DNA of 64,000 bases from Agroathelia rolfsii (Eukaryota > Basidiomycota > Agaricomycetes > Amylocorticiales > Amylocorticiaceae): NCBI GenBank assembly GCA_018343915.1, contig JABRWF010000008.1, positions 1,178,001 through 1,242,000 of the forward strand. Reading direction: 5' to 3'. Shown here piece after piece: positions 23,290 through 34,733 of this stretch. Every line of letters starts with the position of its first letter. Positions within the stretch are counted from its first letter, which is position 1. The position numbers were made by a program, and so were the translations under genes. Under the pieces are notes generated by a model. That model did not search any database. It was given only the letters and a program-made list of their open reading frames with translations, and was not told where the DNA came from.

Positions 23290-25683
23290 TCATTGTACAC
23301 GTTTAATCTTGATCATATCTTGCGAGCGTGAGCCCGCCAAGAGGGAGGCTAGAGCACCAACCAGTTTCCTGGTTTGGTCCAGGATGTTCTGTCTAGACCG
23401 GGGTGATCGTCTCCAGATTCCACATCCAAGGAGCACCAAGGTCGTAACTACCAAAGCTAAGAGCTTTTTCGCCATCTTTGCCCTCTGCAGCCCCCTCTCC
23501 CATTCACGCACACTAGATCCCTCAAACGAAAAGTCCCCCCACAACGGCCGACGAAGCAACCACCATAAGTGTGTGAACATGCCAGGGAAGATACCAACGT
23601 TCTTTCCCTGCGCTTGGTTATCGCGATACCATGAGACGCAAGTGCCCCAGACCGAGCGCTGGAGTCGTTCTTGAAGCCAGTTGTTGTATTTCATGGTCGG
23701 CTCCGCTTTGACGGCCAGTGATTGGACCTTGGTATCTAAGATGGGTTTAATGAGCTGGATGATGTATTGGACTTGCACTTCAGAGGCAAAGATGATGGAT
23801 GCGTGGCCCGTTCCGGCATTAGGGCCTAATATAAATTGAGTGAGATACAGATGATTTTTAAGACGACATATAATGATGTAACCGCACCAGCTATGATGAA
23901 GTAGTTTGGTATGTCCTAGATGACAAGGGTGTTTATTCAGGTGCTATCGACGGATATCGGCATGACTTACGGGAACGCATGTAGCCAAGTATGCCGTTGG
24001 TCCACCTTGTTCATCCCAATACTTTTCCAAAGTCTGACCGTTACGGCCTTTCACTCGGAGCTGACTTCCTTTCTGTTTGGAAACCAAATAAAAATTCAGC
24101 AGTGAATTTGGAAGAAACCTGTCTTACTCACATAAATGCTAAACCCGGTCGCATAGATGATCACGTCAAGGGGTACAATCTCCCCGGTTCCAAGCTGGAT
24201 CCCCTCCTCAGCAACTCTGTCAATCTTGTCCCATCGGAGGTTGACATTCTGCTGCTTAAGTGCACGAAGGTATCCTGGGTCGACGATGAGACGCTTGCAA
24301 CCCGGGGCTAGCAGGTGAATGGACTATTATCATCATTTGGATCAAGGTGGACGATATATATGGCCCACCAAAGTTTGGTAATAATCGGTCCACATGCTCA
24401 GGGGGAGCATTCTTTTTTATGTACGCGGTAAAGAGCTACAGTAGGATATATCAATCATTAACGCAGGATCACGTGAAAAAATTGTATTTCTTACTTTGCG
24501 ATTGTACTGTGATCTCTGACTGTCGGGACTGCGAAACGCTGCAAACCGGAATTCTCTCTATGCAGTATTAACTATTTATTATGTCCACTCATGTTTTTGC
24601 TACTTACTGAGGCCATAATATGATAACGATGCATGCGCATAGCAAAAGGGACATGGGCAAATATCCATTTGACCCATTCCGGGTAGCTATATTGAAGCTT
24701 TGGTATATACCATTGGGGGCTCCGCGCAAAGTTGATGACTTCCACTGTAGGGTCTCGGGATATCTCGGGAATTATCTGACTACTGTATGCATAAAACGAT
24801 TATGACTTAGATAGGCAAATGGTCCAATGCTAGACAGAAAGAATACATCTTGAACTCACGCAGAGCAGCCATTACCGATGACTCCGACACGTTTACCTGA
24901 AAGATTGACATCATGCCTCCAGCGCGCTGAATGCCAGCTCAGTCCTTTGAATTTATCAGTGTCCGGGATATTTGACGGGACCGTAGGATCTCGGAAAATC
25001 CCCACTGCAGATATGACAATTTCCGCAGTTGTCTCTTGACTTCCGCCAGTAATTACATCTTCTAATGAGATGCAGTAGAGTTGACGTTCTTCATTCCACT
25101 CCAACGATGTGACAATGGTATTGAAAGTCGTGAATTTCTCCAGATCATGCTTCTGAACAATACGCTCCCAGTATGCGAGTATCTCTGGTTGTGTGGCGAA
25201 GTGTGTGGACCAGTAGGAATTCAGCTCTGAAGAAAAAGAGTACCAGTGAATGGGCAGATCGCTACCCTATTTGCAGTTTAGGAACGATGTCAGAAGGTAT
25301 GATGTGACAATAGCTCACGCAACCAGGATACGTATTTTGCTGCCATTCATTGGTGCGAGTTTCAGAATTCAGATGTACAAGTATGTATGCTATGAGCATA
25401 AGCTTACGCTCCATGTTCCTCCAATAGTTGAAGACTTTTCGTAGATCTGTAGTTTCATGGGTATCAACATGCCAAAATACGAGCCTACGGTAACTAACGC
25501 GAAAGTTTTCAAAATGCAATTGATTCTTCAAGGCAATTGCACACATGATTCCAGCCGTGCTAGAGTATCCCAAGTATTCAGATACGACAATCACTTCAGC
25601 AAGCTAAGTATTTGATCTGAGTCATAGATTACTTACCCGGCCCCAATAATGACAATACGAGGCTGAGATTGTTGGTTCGACAT
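23290..25683 (-). CDS. Flavin-binding monooxygenase (FMO/Baeyer-Villiger type), copy 1
   Basis: A multi-exon gene starts at the ATG complement 25681-25683 and ends at 23290. Exon 1 encodes [16 protein letters not shown], the first half of the FAD Rossmann motif; [15 protein letters not shown] continues it after an intron. [19 protein letters not shown] and [14 protein letters not shown] follow. The NADPH Rossmann motif is [13 protein letters not shown], after [15 protein letters not shown] (the FMO fingerprint region). Later come [30 protein letters not shown] and [11 protein letters not shown] (the ATG motif). The last exon carries [20 protein letters not shown] and a C-terminal hydrophobic helix [19 protein letters not shown], so it is probably membrane-attached. 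Such enzymes insert one oxygen atom from O2 into carbonyl, N or S substrates using FAD and NADPH. The substrate is unknown. It is the first of three tandem copies. Confidence 0.85.
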
Positions 25684-26233
25684 TACTGCTTGACCAAATA
25701 TACTACTACTGGACTGGAATTGCTACTAGCAGGGTGTAGGTGTTAAGAGATGGCTTGGATATGAACCCAAGTCATGAAAGCTGTAGCTCCAGCACTTGGT
25801 TATTTCGGCAACTGAAGTAACCGTAACATCGGTGGCCTTTTACCGGTGATGACATAAGTTATAGTCATACAGCTTCGATGTACTGCCAGAACCAGCCAGG
25901 TGACCAACCTGGAGTTGATGTATAGAATTCGTTGCAGTCACCTTGTGATAACGGCGTATCCATATCAGGGCTTCAGAAGGATCCTTAGAGGCCATGAGGA
26001 TCATCCGCCGCGTGTCCGCTGACAAACTTGTGAAAGTTTTTTTGTTCCTTTATGTATTATGGCACGTGATAGGCATTCGTAGATTAGTGAACACTTATTA
26101 ACACTCCCGTAGAAATATCCAGAGCCGAGGGATTTGACCCGGAAGAGATCAAGCAATTACAGCACAACTCACATCAATCGCCTTATATGGTGTCTTGATG
26201 GTCCTTTATACCACCAGATGACCACCACTTTGT

Positions 26234-26417
26234 TAGAAAAGCGAGCCAGCCAGTAATATGTTAAAAGCTAGATAGTATTGCGCTTGTCCTTGTACTTGGA
26301 CGCGGTACGCGGACAAACGAATAAAGTAACCACTACAAAAATCCGTAGCTACATACTACAGTCACGCTCCGCGTGACTGTGACTCCGTCACTCCCATTGA
26401 GGCATGGATTGCCCATT
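26234..26417 (+). repeat. Dispersed hairpin repeat, copy 1 (MITE-like)
   Basis: About 180 bp match 57822-57998. Both share GAAAAGCGAGCCAGCCA, GACGCGGTACGCGGACAAAC and AAAAATCCGTAGCTACATA. A perfect hairpin has arms ACAGTCACGC and GCGTGACTGT with loop TCC. I found no long terminal inverted repeats, so the class is open. Confidence 0.75.
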
Positions 26418-27424
26418 CCAACACACTTCGCCTGTAAAAATATTGCAAGTGTTAGAATATGTGATCCATGTGCTGGGTCACATGATTCTGCCTTTATATT
26501 TACGGTAGTTTACATTTTTGTTTACTATCCGTTTGACTACGTACAACGATGTACAAGTAGACAAGCGGAATACAATACTTTGTGTCGACCGCTGCTCATC
26601 GTCGTCGCTCGTCGTATTTTAACAGCAAGTGCTAGGGCCTTATTGTAATGAAATGCGAGCTTCAGACCAGTTCAGACACAGACTCAGTGGAGAATAAAAT
26701 TTCGCTTGTCTCGTACAGTGTCATCGTACGGAGTCAAACGGATGAGTAGCTACTACAAAATTGTGATGCTACTCTAAGTCTGTAGTTACATGTCACAATG
26801 TCACGGATTGTACCGCAACACTTATCCCTTAAACGACTATCTCACGCCGGAGAAACTAGTCTGCAAAGGTGTAACAGCCATTCGAGCCCCGGGCGTGACG
26901 CAGAGTGCAATTGCCAATGAAAGCCCAGCAGAGATTTGTTTTCAGACTCCGCAGTACCTACCGAATATGGCAACTGCTAGTGCTTGATCGACTTCAGCAA
27001 ACAGGCACTCTGGGGTTTTCAAAAGAAAAACATCATTTTTCCCAATCTTTTGACAAATCCCTCTACTTTGGATAAAGGACTTGGTAAAAAGTGCGCATCA
27101 CATGATTCACTTTTCTGCCAAAATACGGTCACGTAATGATCACTTTCACCGATCCTTTTACTGAATGTAAGATGGTTGATAGGAGTATTTGTAGAAATGG
27201 GGCTTTCCCCTGAATAACCCCGGAGTGATGCTTGTACGCTCAGTATCCTTGACCTAAGGGCAAATTACTGTGGCGAGCGTGTCAGTACAGCGGCACCCAG
27301 CGTGTTCCACAGTTTTGGAGTGTGTCCGATACGGTTGTGCCGAGTTGTAGAGGAAAGAGGATGGATTCCTTTACTTTAGGACTTTCAGCTAATTAGAAAG
27401 GCTGTTTTATTGTCGAGGAGCCCT

Positions 27425-27688
27425 CTATTTTTGGAAGTTGCCCAGAGAAGTTACTTTGTAGGAGCCCGTTAAAAACTCTAGGTCAATAACTTTCTCAACC
27501 TGTGGTGCTTGCATCCACATATATTTCTGTAAAGTAAACTTAGATTGTAGACCTTGGTATAGTTCTCCATCATTGGCCTCGTAAGCTCGAGGCAGGTTCC
27601 ATTTGTGGTTATTGAGTTCGCGAAAACTCCTCGTTTCTAGGGGAACGTCAGTATAGGTGAATACTGCATGTATACCAGTATGCTTCAT
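27425..27688 (-). CDS. Unidentified ORF or gene fragment, 87 residues
   Basis: The ORF reads MKHTGIHAVFTYTDVPLE at its start and includes NHKWNLPRAYEANDGELYQG and KYMWMQAPQVEKVIDLEF. The aromatic-rich, low-Ser composition looks like real protein rather than chance, but I recognise no family. It may be the last exon of a lost gene. Confidence 0.25.
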   Translation of the reverse strand: MKHTGIHAVFTYTDVPLETRSFRELNNHKWNLPRAYEANDGELYQGLQSKFTLQKYMWMQAPQVEKVIDLEFLTGSYKVTSLGNFQK

Positions 27689-28113
27689 GTAGTAGGATCA
27701 TATCACGTTTCCAATGCAACCATGGCCTCCAGGCCTAATTGAATTCCGTCTTTTTTTCTTGTTGGTTTTTGATATCATGAGGGTCTTCCTGCAAATCCAT
27801 CCGCGTAGAGACATACGTAAACTTAAAGGCGCCCTGTGTGGAGCGGCAATCTTGATTTTTATTCCCAAATTTTCTTGCCGGCATTCACCACTGGCGTTGA
27901 CTCGGATATTATTTCTATTCTCCTATCATGTGCGACGTGTGATCAACATGGCGAATTATATCAATGAGTCATATACAAGCGTTTTTATTTGACATATGGT
28001 CGGATCAGCTTCGGTATAAGGACATTGACTTCACTCGTATTCTAATTTAAAAGGCAGTAAACAAAAGGATCGCATACTTATAGTGCAAAACATTTCACAT
28101 ATTTTATAATCTC

Positions 28114-30470
28114 CTACAGACGTAGCTTGGCTGAGAGCGATAGAAAAGCATCGGCTAACTTCCTGAGCTGAAGCATGACTCCTTGCGTAGACCAGGAGGG
28201 TTGTCCCCAAATTCCATATCCAGCAATCGACATTACCGTCAGCCAGGGTAAAAGCTTTCTCATCACCTTTGCTCTTACCAGCCCTCTCTTCCACTTGTCG
28301 GCCTTAGGTCCCTGGAACGAAAAGTCCTCCCACACCGGCCGACGAAGCAGCCACCAGAAATAAGTGTATGTGCCGGGGAAGATGCTGACATTTCTCCCTT
28401 TTGTCTGGTTATTGCGGTACCATGAGACACAAGTAGCCCAGGCAGAATGCTGAAATTGCTCTTGAATCCAATTGTTGTATTTAACAGTTGGTTCCGCTTT
28501 GATGGTCAACGATTGGACTTTAGCATCGAGGATGGGTTTAATGAGTTGAATGATGTATTGAACTTGAACTTCAGAGGCATAGATGATAGATGCGTGGCCT
28601 GTTGCAGCATTCGGACCTGAGATGGATTGAGATGTTGGTCATTGATTGAAAAATAAAAGAACTATACCGGCTATCATGAAATAGTTGGGCATATCCTAAT
28701 TTACAAAGCTATTCGTCAAAGCGATCTCGCCAGGTGTTTATATTGATGACTTACGGGGACACATGTACCGAAGTACGCCATAGGCCCGCCTTGTTCATCC
28801 CAATACTTTTCCACAGTTTGACCGTTGAGACCAGTTACCTGAAGCTGTTTGCCTTTCTGCTCAGGAAAGCAGAGTATGAGATTTGTATGTATATCTGGAA
28901 ACATTGGCTCATACTTACGTAAATGTTGTATCCTGTTGCGTAGATAATCACATCCAAAGGTACAACTTCTCCGTTGGCGAGACGGATACCCTCTTCGACA
29001 ATTCCATCGATCTTGTCCCATCTGAGGTTTACGTTCTTTTGCTTGAGCGCATCGAGATATCCTGGATCGATGACAAGGCGCTTGCAACCCGGAGCTAAAC
29101 CTATTATTAGGATCATTTGGAATAAATCACGAGGCATTAACTGAAACTTGCCAAAATTTGGAACCAATCGATCCACATACTCTGGAGGAGCTTTCCATTT
29201 CACATACTCGGTAAGAAGCTACAATAAAAATTTCAGCTGTCAATCCAAGAAGGAATTATTGGGTTATCTTACTTTCCGAGTATATCGTGACATTGTACCG
29301 TCATGGTTGCGAAGAGCAGGGAAGAGAAGTTCCCACTGAACGAAATCAATCATATAGCGTATACATTCAGCCGTTGTCTATTACTTACGGAGGTCATGAT
29401 GGAATAGCGATACATGCGCATGACAAGAGGGACATGGGCGAATACCCATTTGGCCCAATTGGGAAACTTGAATTGAAGCTTCGGCGCATACCACTGTGGA
29501 CTTCGTGCGAAATTGATGACTTCCACTGTAGGGTCGCGGGATATCTCAGGAATCAACTGCGCTCTATATAAAACAGCAAATATATCAGACAGCTGAATGG
29601 CCTGTTAGATGACATGGAATCATCTCAAAACTCACCCGGAGCAGCCATTGCCAATGACTCCGACGCGTTTTCCTGAAAGGTCGATGTCATGCCTCCACTG
29701 CGCAGAGTGCCAACTCAACCCTTTGAACTTCTCAACGCCGGTAATATCCGAAGGGATTATGGGATCTTGGAAAATGCCTACAGCAGAAACGACAATCTCT
29801 GCAGTCGTCTCTTGGCGCTCACCAGTGGTAGCATCTTCTAGCACGATACGGTAGTACTGTTCGCCTTCGTCCCATTCAACGGAGATGACGGCGGTATTCA
29901 GTGTTGTAAATTTGTCTAGATCGTGTTTCTCAAAGATACCCTCCCAGTATTCAAGTATCTCTGGCTGCATAGCATAAGGCCTAGACCAGTTTGGGTTCAA
30001 CTCAGTCGACAGAGAGTACCAGTGGATGCCTATATCACTGCTCTATATGCAGTTCAGGAGCAGTCCTGAGAGAGTTGAAATACGCAGTACTCACACAGCC
30101 GGGGTACGTATTTTGCTGCCCATTTAACAATGTGAGTTTGAGAGCGTCTTAAATTTTAGCTTGCAAGTATAATAATAGGCTCACACTCCAAGTTCCCCCG
30201 ATAGCTGAAGACCTTTCGTAAATCTGGAGATTTTCATGAGCATCAACAAGTCAGAGCAGTATGTACCAGCATGGTGCGACTGACTCTAAAGTTATCGAAT
30301 TGTAATTGGTTCTTTAAGGCAATGGCGCATATAATACCAGCCGTGCTAGAGTGTCCCAAGCAGCCAGACGCATCGATTACTTTAATAAGCGACAGCACTC
30401 GATCTGGAGCATAGAGTACTTACCCAGCTCCAATAATGGCAACACGAGGTTGAGATTGCCGTCTGGACAT
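28114..30470 (-). CDS. Flavin-binding monooxygenase (FMO/Baeyer-Villiger type), copy 2
   Basis: It starts at the ATG complement 30468-30470 ([16 protein letters not shown]) and ends at 28114. The exon order is the same as in copy 1: [140 protein letters not shown] and [20 protein letters not shown], with a C-terminal hydrophobic helix [16 protein letters not shown]. All visible exon joins keep frame. One intron appears to use a GC donor (GCAAGT after VPNFG). Role as for copy 1; the substrate may differ. Confidence 0.85.
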
Positions 30471-31059
30471 AATTGCTTGATAGGCACTGGTAGACTTGGT
30501 GGAGGGGAGGAGGAGGGGGAGTTATGGCTATCTTATGGACGCCAAGGGACACCGTAACCTTTGTATACCAGTATATATCCGAGTCATTCTCGCTTTTTAG
30601 TGGAGCAAATTATATGTCATTTCTCAAGCTGCAAGCCAACGAATGAAGTAGCCGCAATCAGCAATCGTCGGCGGCTTTAGGATTACGCGAAGACTTCTGC
30701 AACTCAGATAGACCACAAGGGCGACCCAGGTGACTGCGGCACGTTGAATGAATACGCCTAATAGGATACGCGAAAGAATTTTTCGAAGTCGCGGTGGGAT
30801 GATGGCCCGGTACCTGCCGCTGTCGGAAGTAAATCATACCGTATGGGCGGTACTATATGACATGTATTTGTAAGTCACTTCAAGAGGAGCCGCCCAAGTA
30901 CAAACTCAATGGTTATTTCCAATTGAAGTTATAACAAGAATTTTGCTTAATGTCTTCAGAATGAGGACGTTAATTAACACTTATATTTTAATCTAGAAGC
31001 AATAGGATAATGTACTTATCGTGAAAGACCTTAACAAGCGCATAGTATGATATACTCTC
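30471..31059. other. Intergenic between monooxygenase copies 2 and 3
   Basis: Positions about 30640-30840 resemble 33320-33535, so the tandem unit includes its promoter. No gene is visible. Confidence 0.5.
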
Positions 31060-33215
31060 CTACGGAATAGCTTGGCCGAGAGCAACGGAAAAGAAGGTAT
31101 CGGTTAATCTTCTGAGCCAAAGCACAGCCCCTTGCATAAACTAGGAGGCTCGCCCCAAAGTTCCATACCCAGCGACAACCATCGTCGTTAGCAAAGGTAA
31201 AAGTTTCTTTATCATCCCTGCTCTTTCCAGCCCCTTCTCCCACCTCTCCGCCTGTCCCTGAAGCAAAAAGTCCTCCCATACAGGTCGACGAAGCAGCCAC
31301 CACAAGCAAGTGAACGTGCCGGGAAAGATATCAACGTTCTTCCCTTGTCCCGGTTCTCACGGTACCAAGGGGTGCACATGGCCCAGGTCGAACGCTGGAG
31401 CCGCTCTTGAAGCCAGTCGTTATATCTAGTGGTTGGTTCTGCTTTGATCGAATGAGATATAAGTGACCGATATAAAAACAGAGGAACTATACCAGCTATC
31501 AAGAAATAATTGGGTATGCCCTCCGTTGCAAAGTCATTTATTTAGGAAATCTTGCCAGTTTTGTGATGGTACGACTTACAGGGACACATACACCTAGATA
31601 TGCCGTAGGCTCAGTTACTTTTCCAGAGTTTGACTATTGCGACCTTTTACCTGAAGCCGTTTGCCTTTCTGTTTAGGCATGTACGGTGTCAGCTTTATAG
31701 ATGCATTAGTAGTCCGTACTCACGTAAATGCTGTACCCGGTTGCGTAGATGATTACATCAAGAGGCACAACCTCTCCGTTTGTCAGATGAATACCCTCCT
31801 CGACAATTCCATCAATCTTGTCCCATCGGGGATTCACATTTTGTTGCTTGAGTGCATTAAGGTATCCTGGATCGACAACAAGGCACTTATAAAACCAGTC
31901 CGTAGAATCATTTGAAATGAACCTTGGGACATGAATTGAGACTCACTCAAGTCCGGTATCGATCGATTCACATATTCCAGAGGAGCATTATTTTTCATGT
32001 ACTCAGTAAGATACTATGACAGAATTTCGGATATCAATACAGAGGTACACGAAGAAATTTCTAGGACGTCTTACTTTCCGAGTAAACTCTGACATTTTAC
32101 CTTCAGGACTGCGAAGGGTGGGGGAAAATGGGTTCCTACAGTACAGAATCGGTCATTTGTTACCCACTCAAGCGGTACTTGTAGCTTACTGCAGCCATGA
32201 TTTGTTAACGATATATGCGCATAGTAAGGGCGATATGGGCATATTCCCATTTGGCATAGTCCGAATAAGTAAATTGAGACTTTGGCGTATACACTGCGGA
32301 CTTTGTGGGAAATTGATGACTTTCACCGTAGAATCCTTGGATGTCTCAGGAGTTAGCTGAGCTCTGTATTCATGAAACAACAGCATGTTAGACAGACGAA
32401 CCACCCAATACCAGAGTTAGGAAATAATGTCTTGACTCACGCAGGGCAGCCATTGCCAATGGCTCTGACACGTTTTCCTGAAAGTCCGATGCCATGCCTC
32501 CATCGTGCAGAATGCCAACTCAATCCTTGGAACTTCTCAACGCCGGTGATATCTCAAGGGATTGTAGGATATTGGTAATACCCACTGCAGAAACTACCAT
32601 CTCTGCAGTTGTCTCTTGGCGTTCGCCAGTGGTAGCATCCTCTAGCATGATGTGGTAGTGCTACTGGCCTTCGTCCCACTCTAGTGATATGACGATAGTG
32701 TTCAACATCTCAGGTCATGCTGCTTGAAGATACCCTCTCAGCATTGAAGTATCTCTGGATGTATGCCATAAGTTGAAGATTGGTTTGGATTTAATTCTGT
32801 CGATAGAAAGCACCAGTGGATAGCCGTATCAATAATCTGTATGGGGTTCAGAGAAAATCCCAAGAGAACTTAGATGCAATGGCGACTCACACAACCAGAA
32901 TACGTATTTTGCTGCCCATCCGATATTGGGAATTTCAGACAGCCTTAAAATCTAGCTGTTCAAGCAGGTATGGTATAAATCCACACTCCAAGTTCCTCTG
33001 ACTGTTGATAACCTCTCGTCAATTGTCAATTCCCGTGAATATTGCCGAAGTGCAACTATTCTTTCAATGCAATTGCACACATGATTCCAGCCGAGCTGGC
33101 GCATCCCAGGCAACCAGATACATCGATTACTTCAACGAGTAGCAGTGCTCAATCTGAAGTATAAATTACTTACTCAGCCCCAATGATGGCAATACGAGGT
33201 TGAGATTGCTGGACA
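31060..33215 (-). pseudogene. Flavin-binding monooxygenase, broken copy 3
   Basis: It is collinear with copies 1 and 2 but disabled. A deletion just after the ATG (complement near 33213-33215) shifts the frame before the FAD motif, which then reads through to GCTGA instead of GGCGGG-type glycines. The NACHT-unrelated Rossmann regions are still recognisable at the nucleotide level (about 32430-32560 for the second Gly motif). Near 31440 the segment that should encode GPNAxTGHAS is deleted. More small indels lie in the last exon (near 31340-31350). It shows the third unit of the array is decaying. Confidence 0.75.
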
Positions 33216-33560
33216 TGATTCTTCAGCGGGCACTACTAAGCTGGAGGGTAGCTAGTATATGGGTGACAGAGAACAACTTCGTGTGCCAGCAATTGGTTTA
33301 TATGACCCTCAAGCCATAGGCCGGTAACTGAGGTAGCTGTAATCATCAGCGGCCTTGAGATTACCTAGACTCTTCTGTAGCTTAGATAGGCCACAAGAGC
33401 TATCCGGGCGAGTATGCGCTATCAATTTACTGAGTGGATATGCGATAGAATTCGTCGAAGTCCGAGTCCGAGTCGCGGTGGACGGTGCCAGTGCTTGCCA
33501 TGACATCGTGCCGCCGTCGGAAGCAAATCACACTTGTCTCACAGGCCAACCTTGAATATC
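33216..33560. other. Intergenic
   Basis: 5' flank of monooxygenase copy 3 (matches about 30640-30840) and upstream region of the MIC12-like gene. A GTCCGA microrepeat lies near 33460. Confidence 0.5.
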
Positions 33561-34139
33561 ATGTCCGCATTACTGGGCACACTCTCGGGTGCTCTCGTAG
33601 CTAGTGGTGTGCGTATACGCCACAGCGTGATCATCTATTCAGATACCCTAAATCTGCATATCTAGGTCTATTATGGTTTTTCCAACTTAATGCAGAGCAG
33701 GTGCGGTCCTTGCCCATTTTCCTCTTGTCACGCCGACGGTATTTAACTATTGGGGCTGTATACTTGAATTTGCTACCCCATTGCAGGACGCTCGAGCACC
33801 GTAATGAGTAAGAATCCCTTCCCAGAAGCACTGCATATCCCTGGATCATTCTGAATCGGATGCACCAACCCCCCTTTGCCATCCAGCCTCCACAACCTTT
33901 CGCTCCGCCTAGCAGGCGCATCAACCATCGTCCCTGCTCCACCACCCGCATCCGCACTGATTGTGCGCCGTCCTTTCCTGTCGCTCCTCCAGCGCTCATG
34001 GAATGAGCACCTCGAAACGCTCTTCAACAGCGTGAGCGAGTTTGACGAGCGTGCGGTCGACTACGGAAGGTCGCTCCTCACCCGTGCTATCCAAGGGGCG
34101 TCCGAACCCACGAGCGATTCTGCAAAATCTTCGTCTTAG
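33561..34139 (+). CDS. MICOS complex subunit MIC12-like protein
   Basis: The C-terminal exon reads DLHNLSLRLAGASTIVPAPP, then RRPFLSLLQRSWNEHLETLF and FDERAVDYGRSLL. This is the pattern I know from basidiomycete MIC12 (Aim5/Fmp51), a small inner-membrane protein at mitochondrial cristae junctions. The likely first exon from 33561 reads MSALLGTLSGALVASG, the expected short membrane segment. An exon ending RTLEHRN-GA joins to C-CTCCAC at about 33891 and restores D-L-H-N. The exact boundary between exon 1 and this middle exon is unresolved (33606-33800), so part of the N-terminus is uncertain. The C-terminal assignment is firmer than the full model. Confidence 0.6.
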
Positions 34140-34733
34140 AGAGATCATGTCAATTTAGAATTTTCTTTTTTTTTCCCTTTCTTGGACTACTCGGAGACTG
34201 AAGGGCTCAGCCGTTAGATATCTCATCGGGCTCCGAGTATAGTCATTCAAAGCTCCTGCTGGCATATTGAATCCATCGAAGCGTTCAGAGCTTCTGATAT
34301 CATTTTGAGTTTTATCATCAAAGCCTATTATAGGCACTCTAACAAATTACAGAGCATGGTCTCTACCAGTGACGACCAAAGACGACTTTGCGGGCCAAAA
34401 CAACAAATGGGTGTGTACGTAATAATACAGCAAACAAACAACACCCAAAACATTTATAGAAAGATGGACAAAGAAAAAGTCATGCCAAAACCGTCGCTTG
34501 TGTATAGGAGTGTACAGTGGTCGCCTCAGTGTAGTATGTGCGAGTGTATCATGAAACAAACTGAGAGTACAAGAAACAAACAACAATCCAACAACCCTTG
34601 ACAAATAAAAACAAGACATCTATGGATGACCAAGAGTGGCAGAATAAAATAAAATAAAAAAGACTGGGAGGATGAAGATTGGTATCATGTACTAGTCACT
34701 AGTATTCATTCTTTTATTTATCCCTCTCATTTT
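34140..34733. other. Convergent intergenic region
   Basis: Between the MIC12-like gene (+) and the permease (-). A-rich; no gene visible. Confidence 0.55.

Larger units (their letters stand above)
25684..28113. other. Intergenic with dispersed repeat and an orphan ORF
   Basis: It holds the 5' flank of monooxygenase copy 1 (25.8-26.03 kb resembles the 5' flanks of copies 2 and 3), the hairpin repeat at 26234-26417, and the unexplained minus-strand ORF at 27425-27688. I see no other gene. Confidence 0.5.

Noticed and set aside
23309..23674. Plus-strand ORF of 121 residues
   Set aside because: Antisense to the last exon of monooxygenase copy 1.
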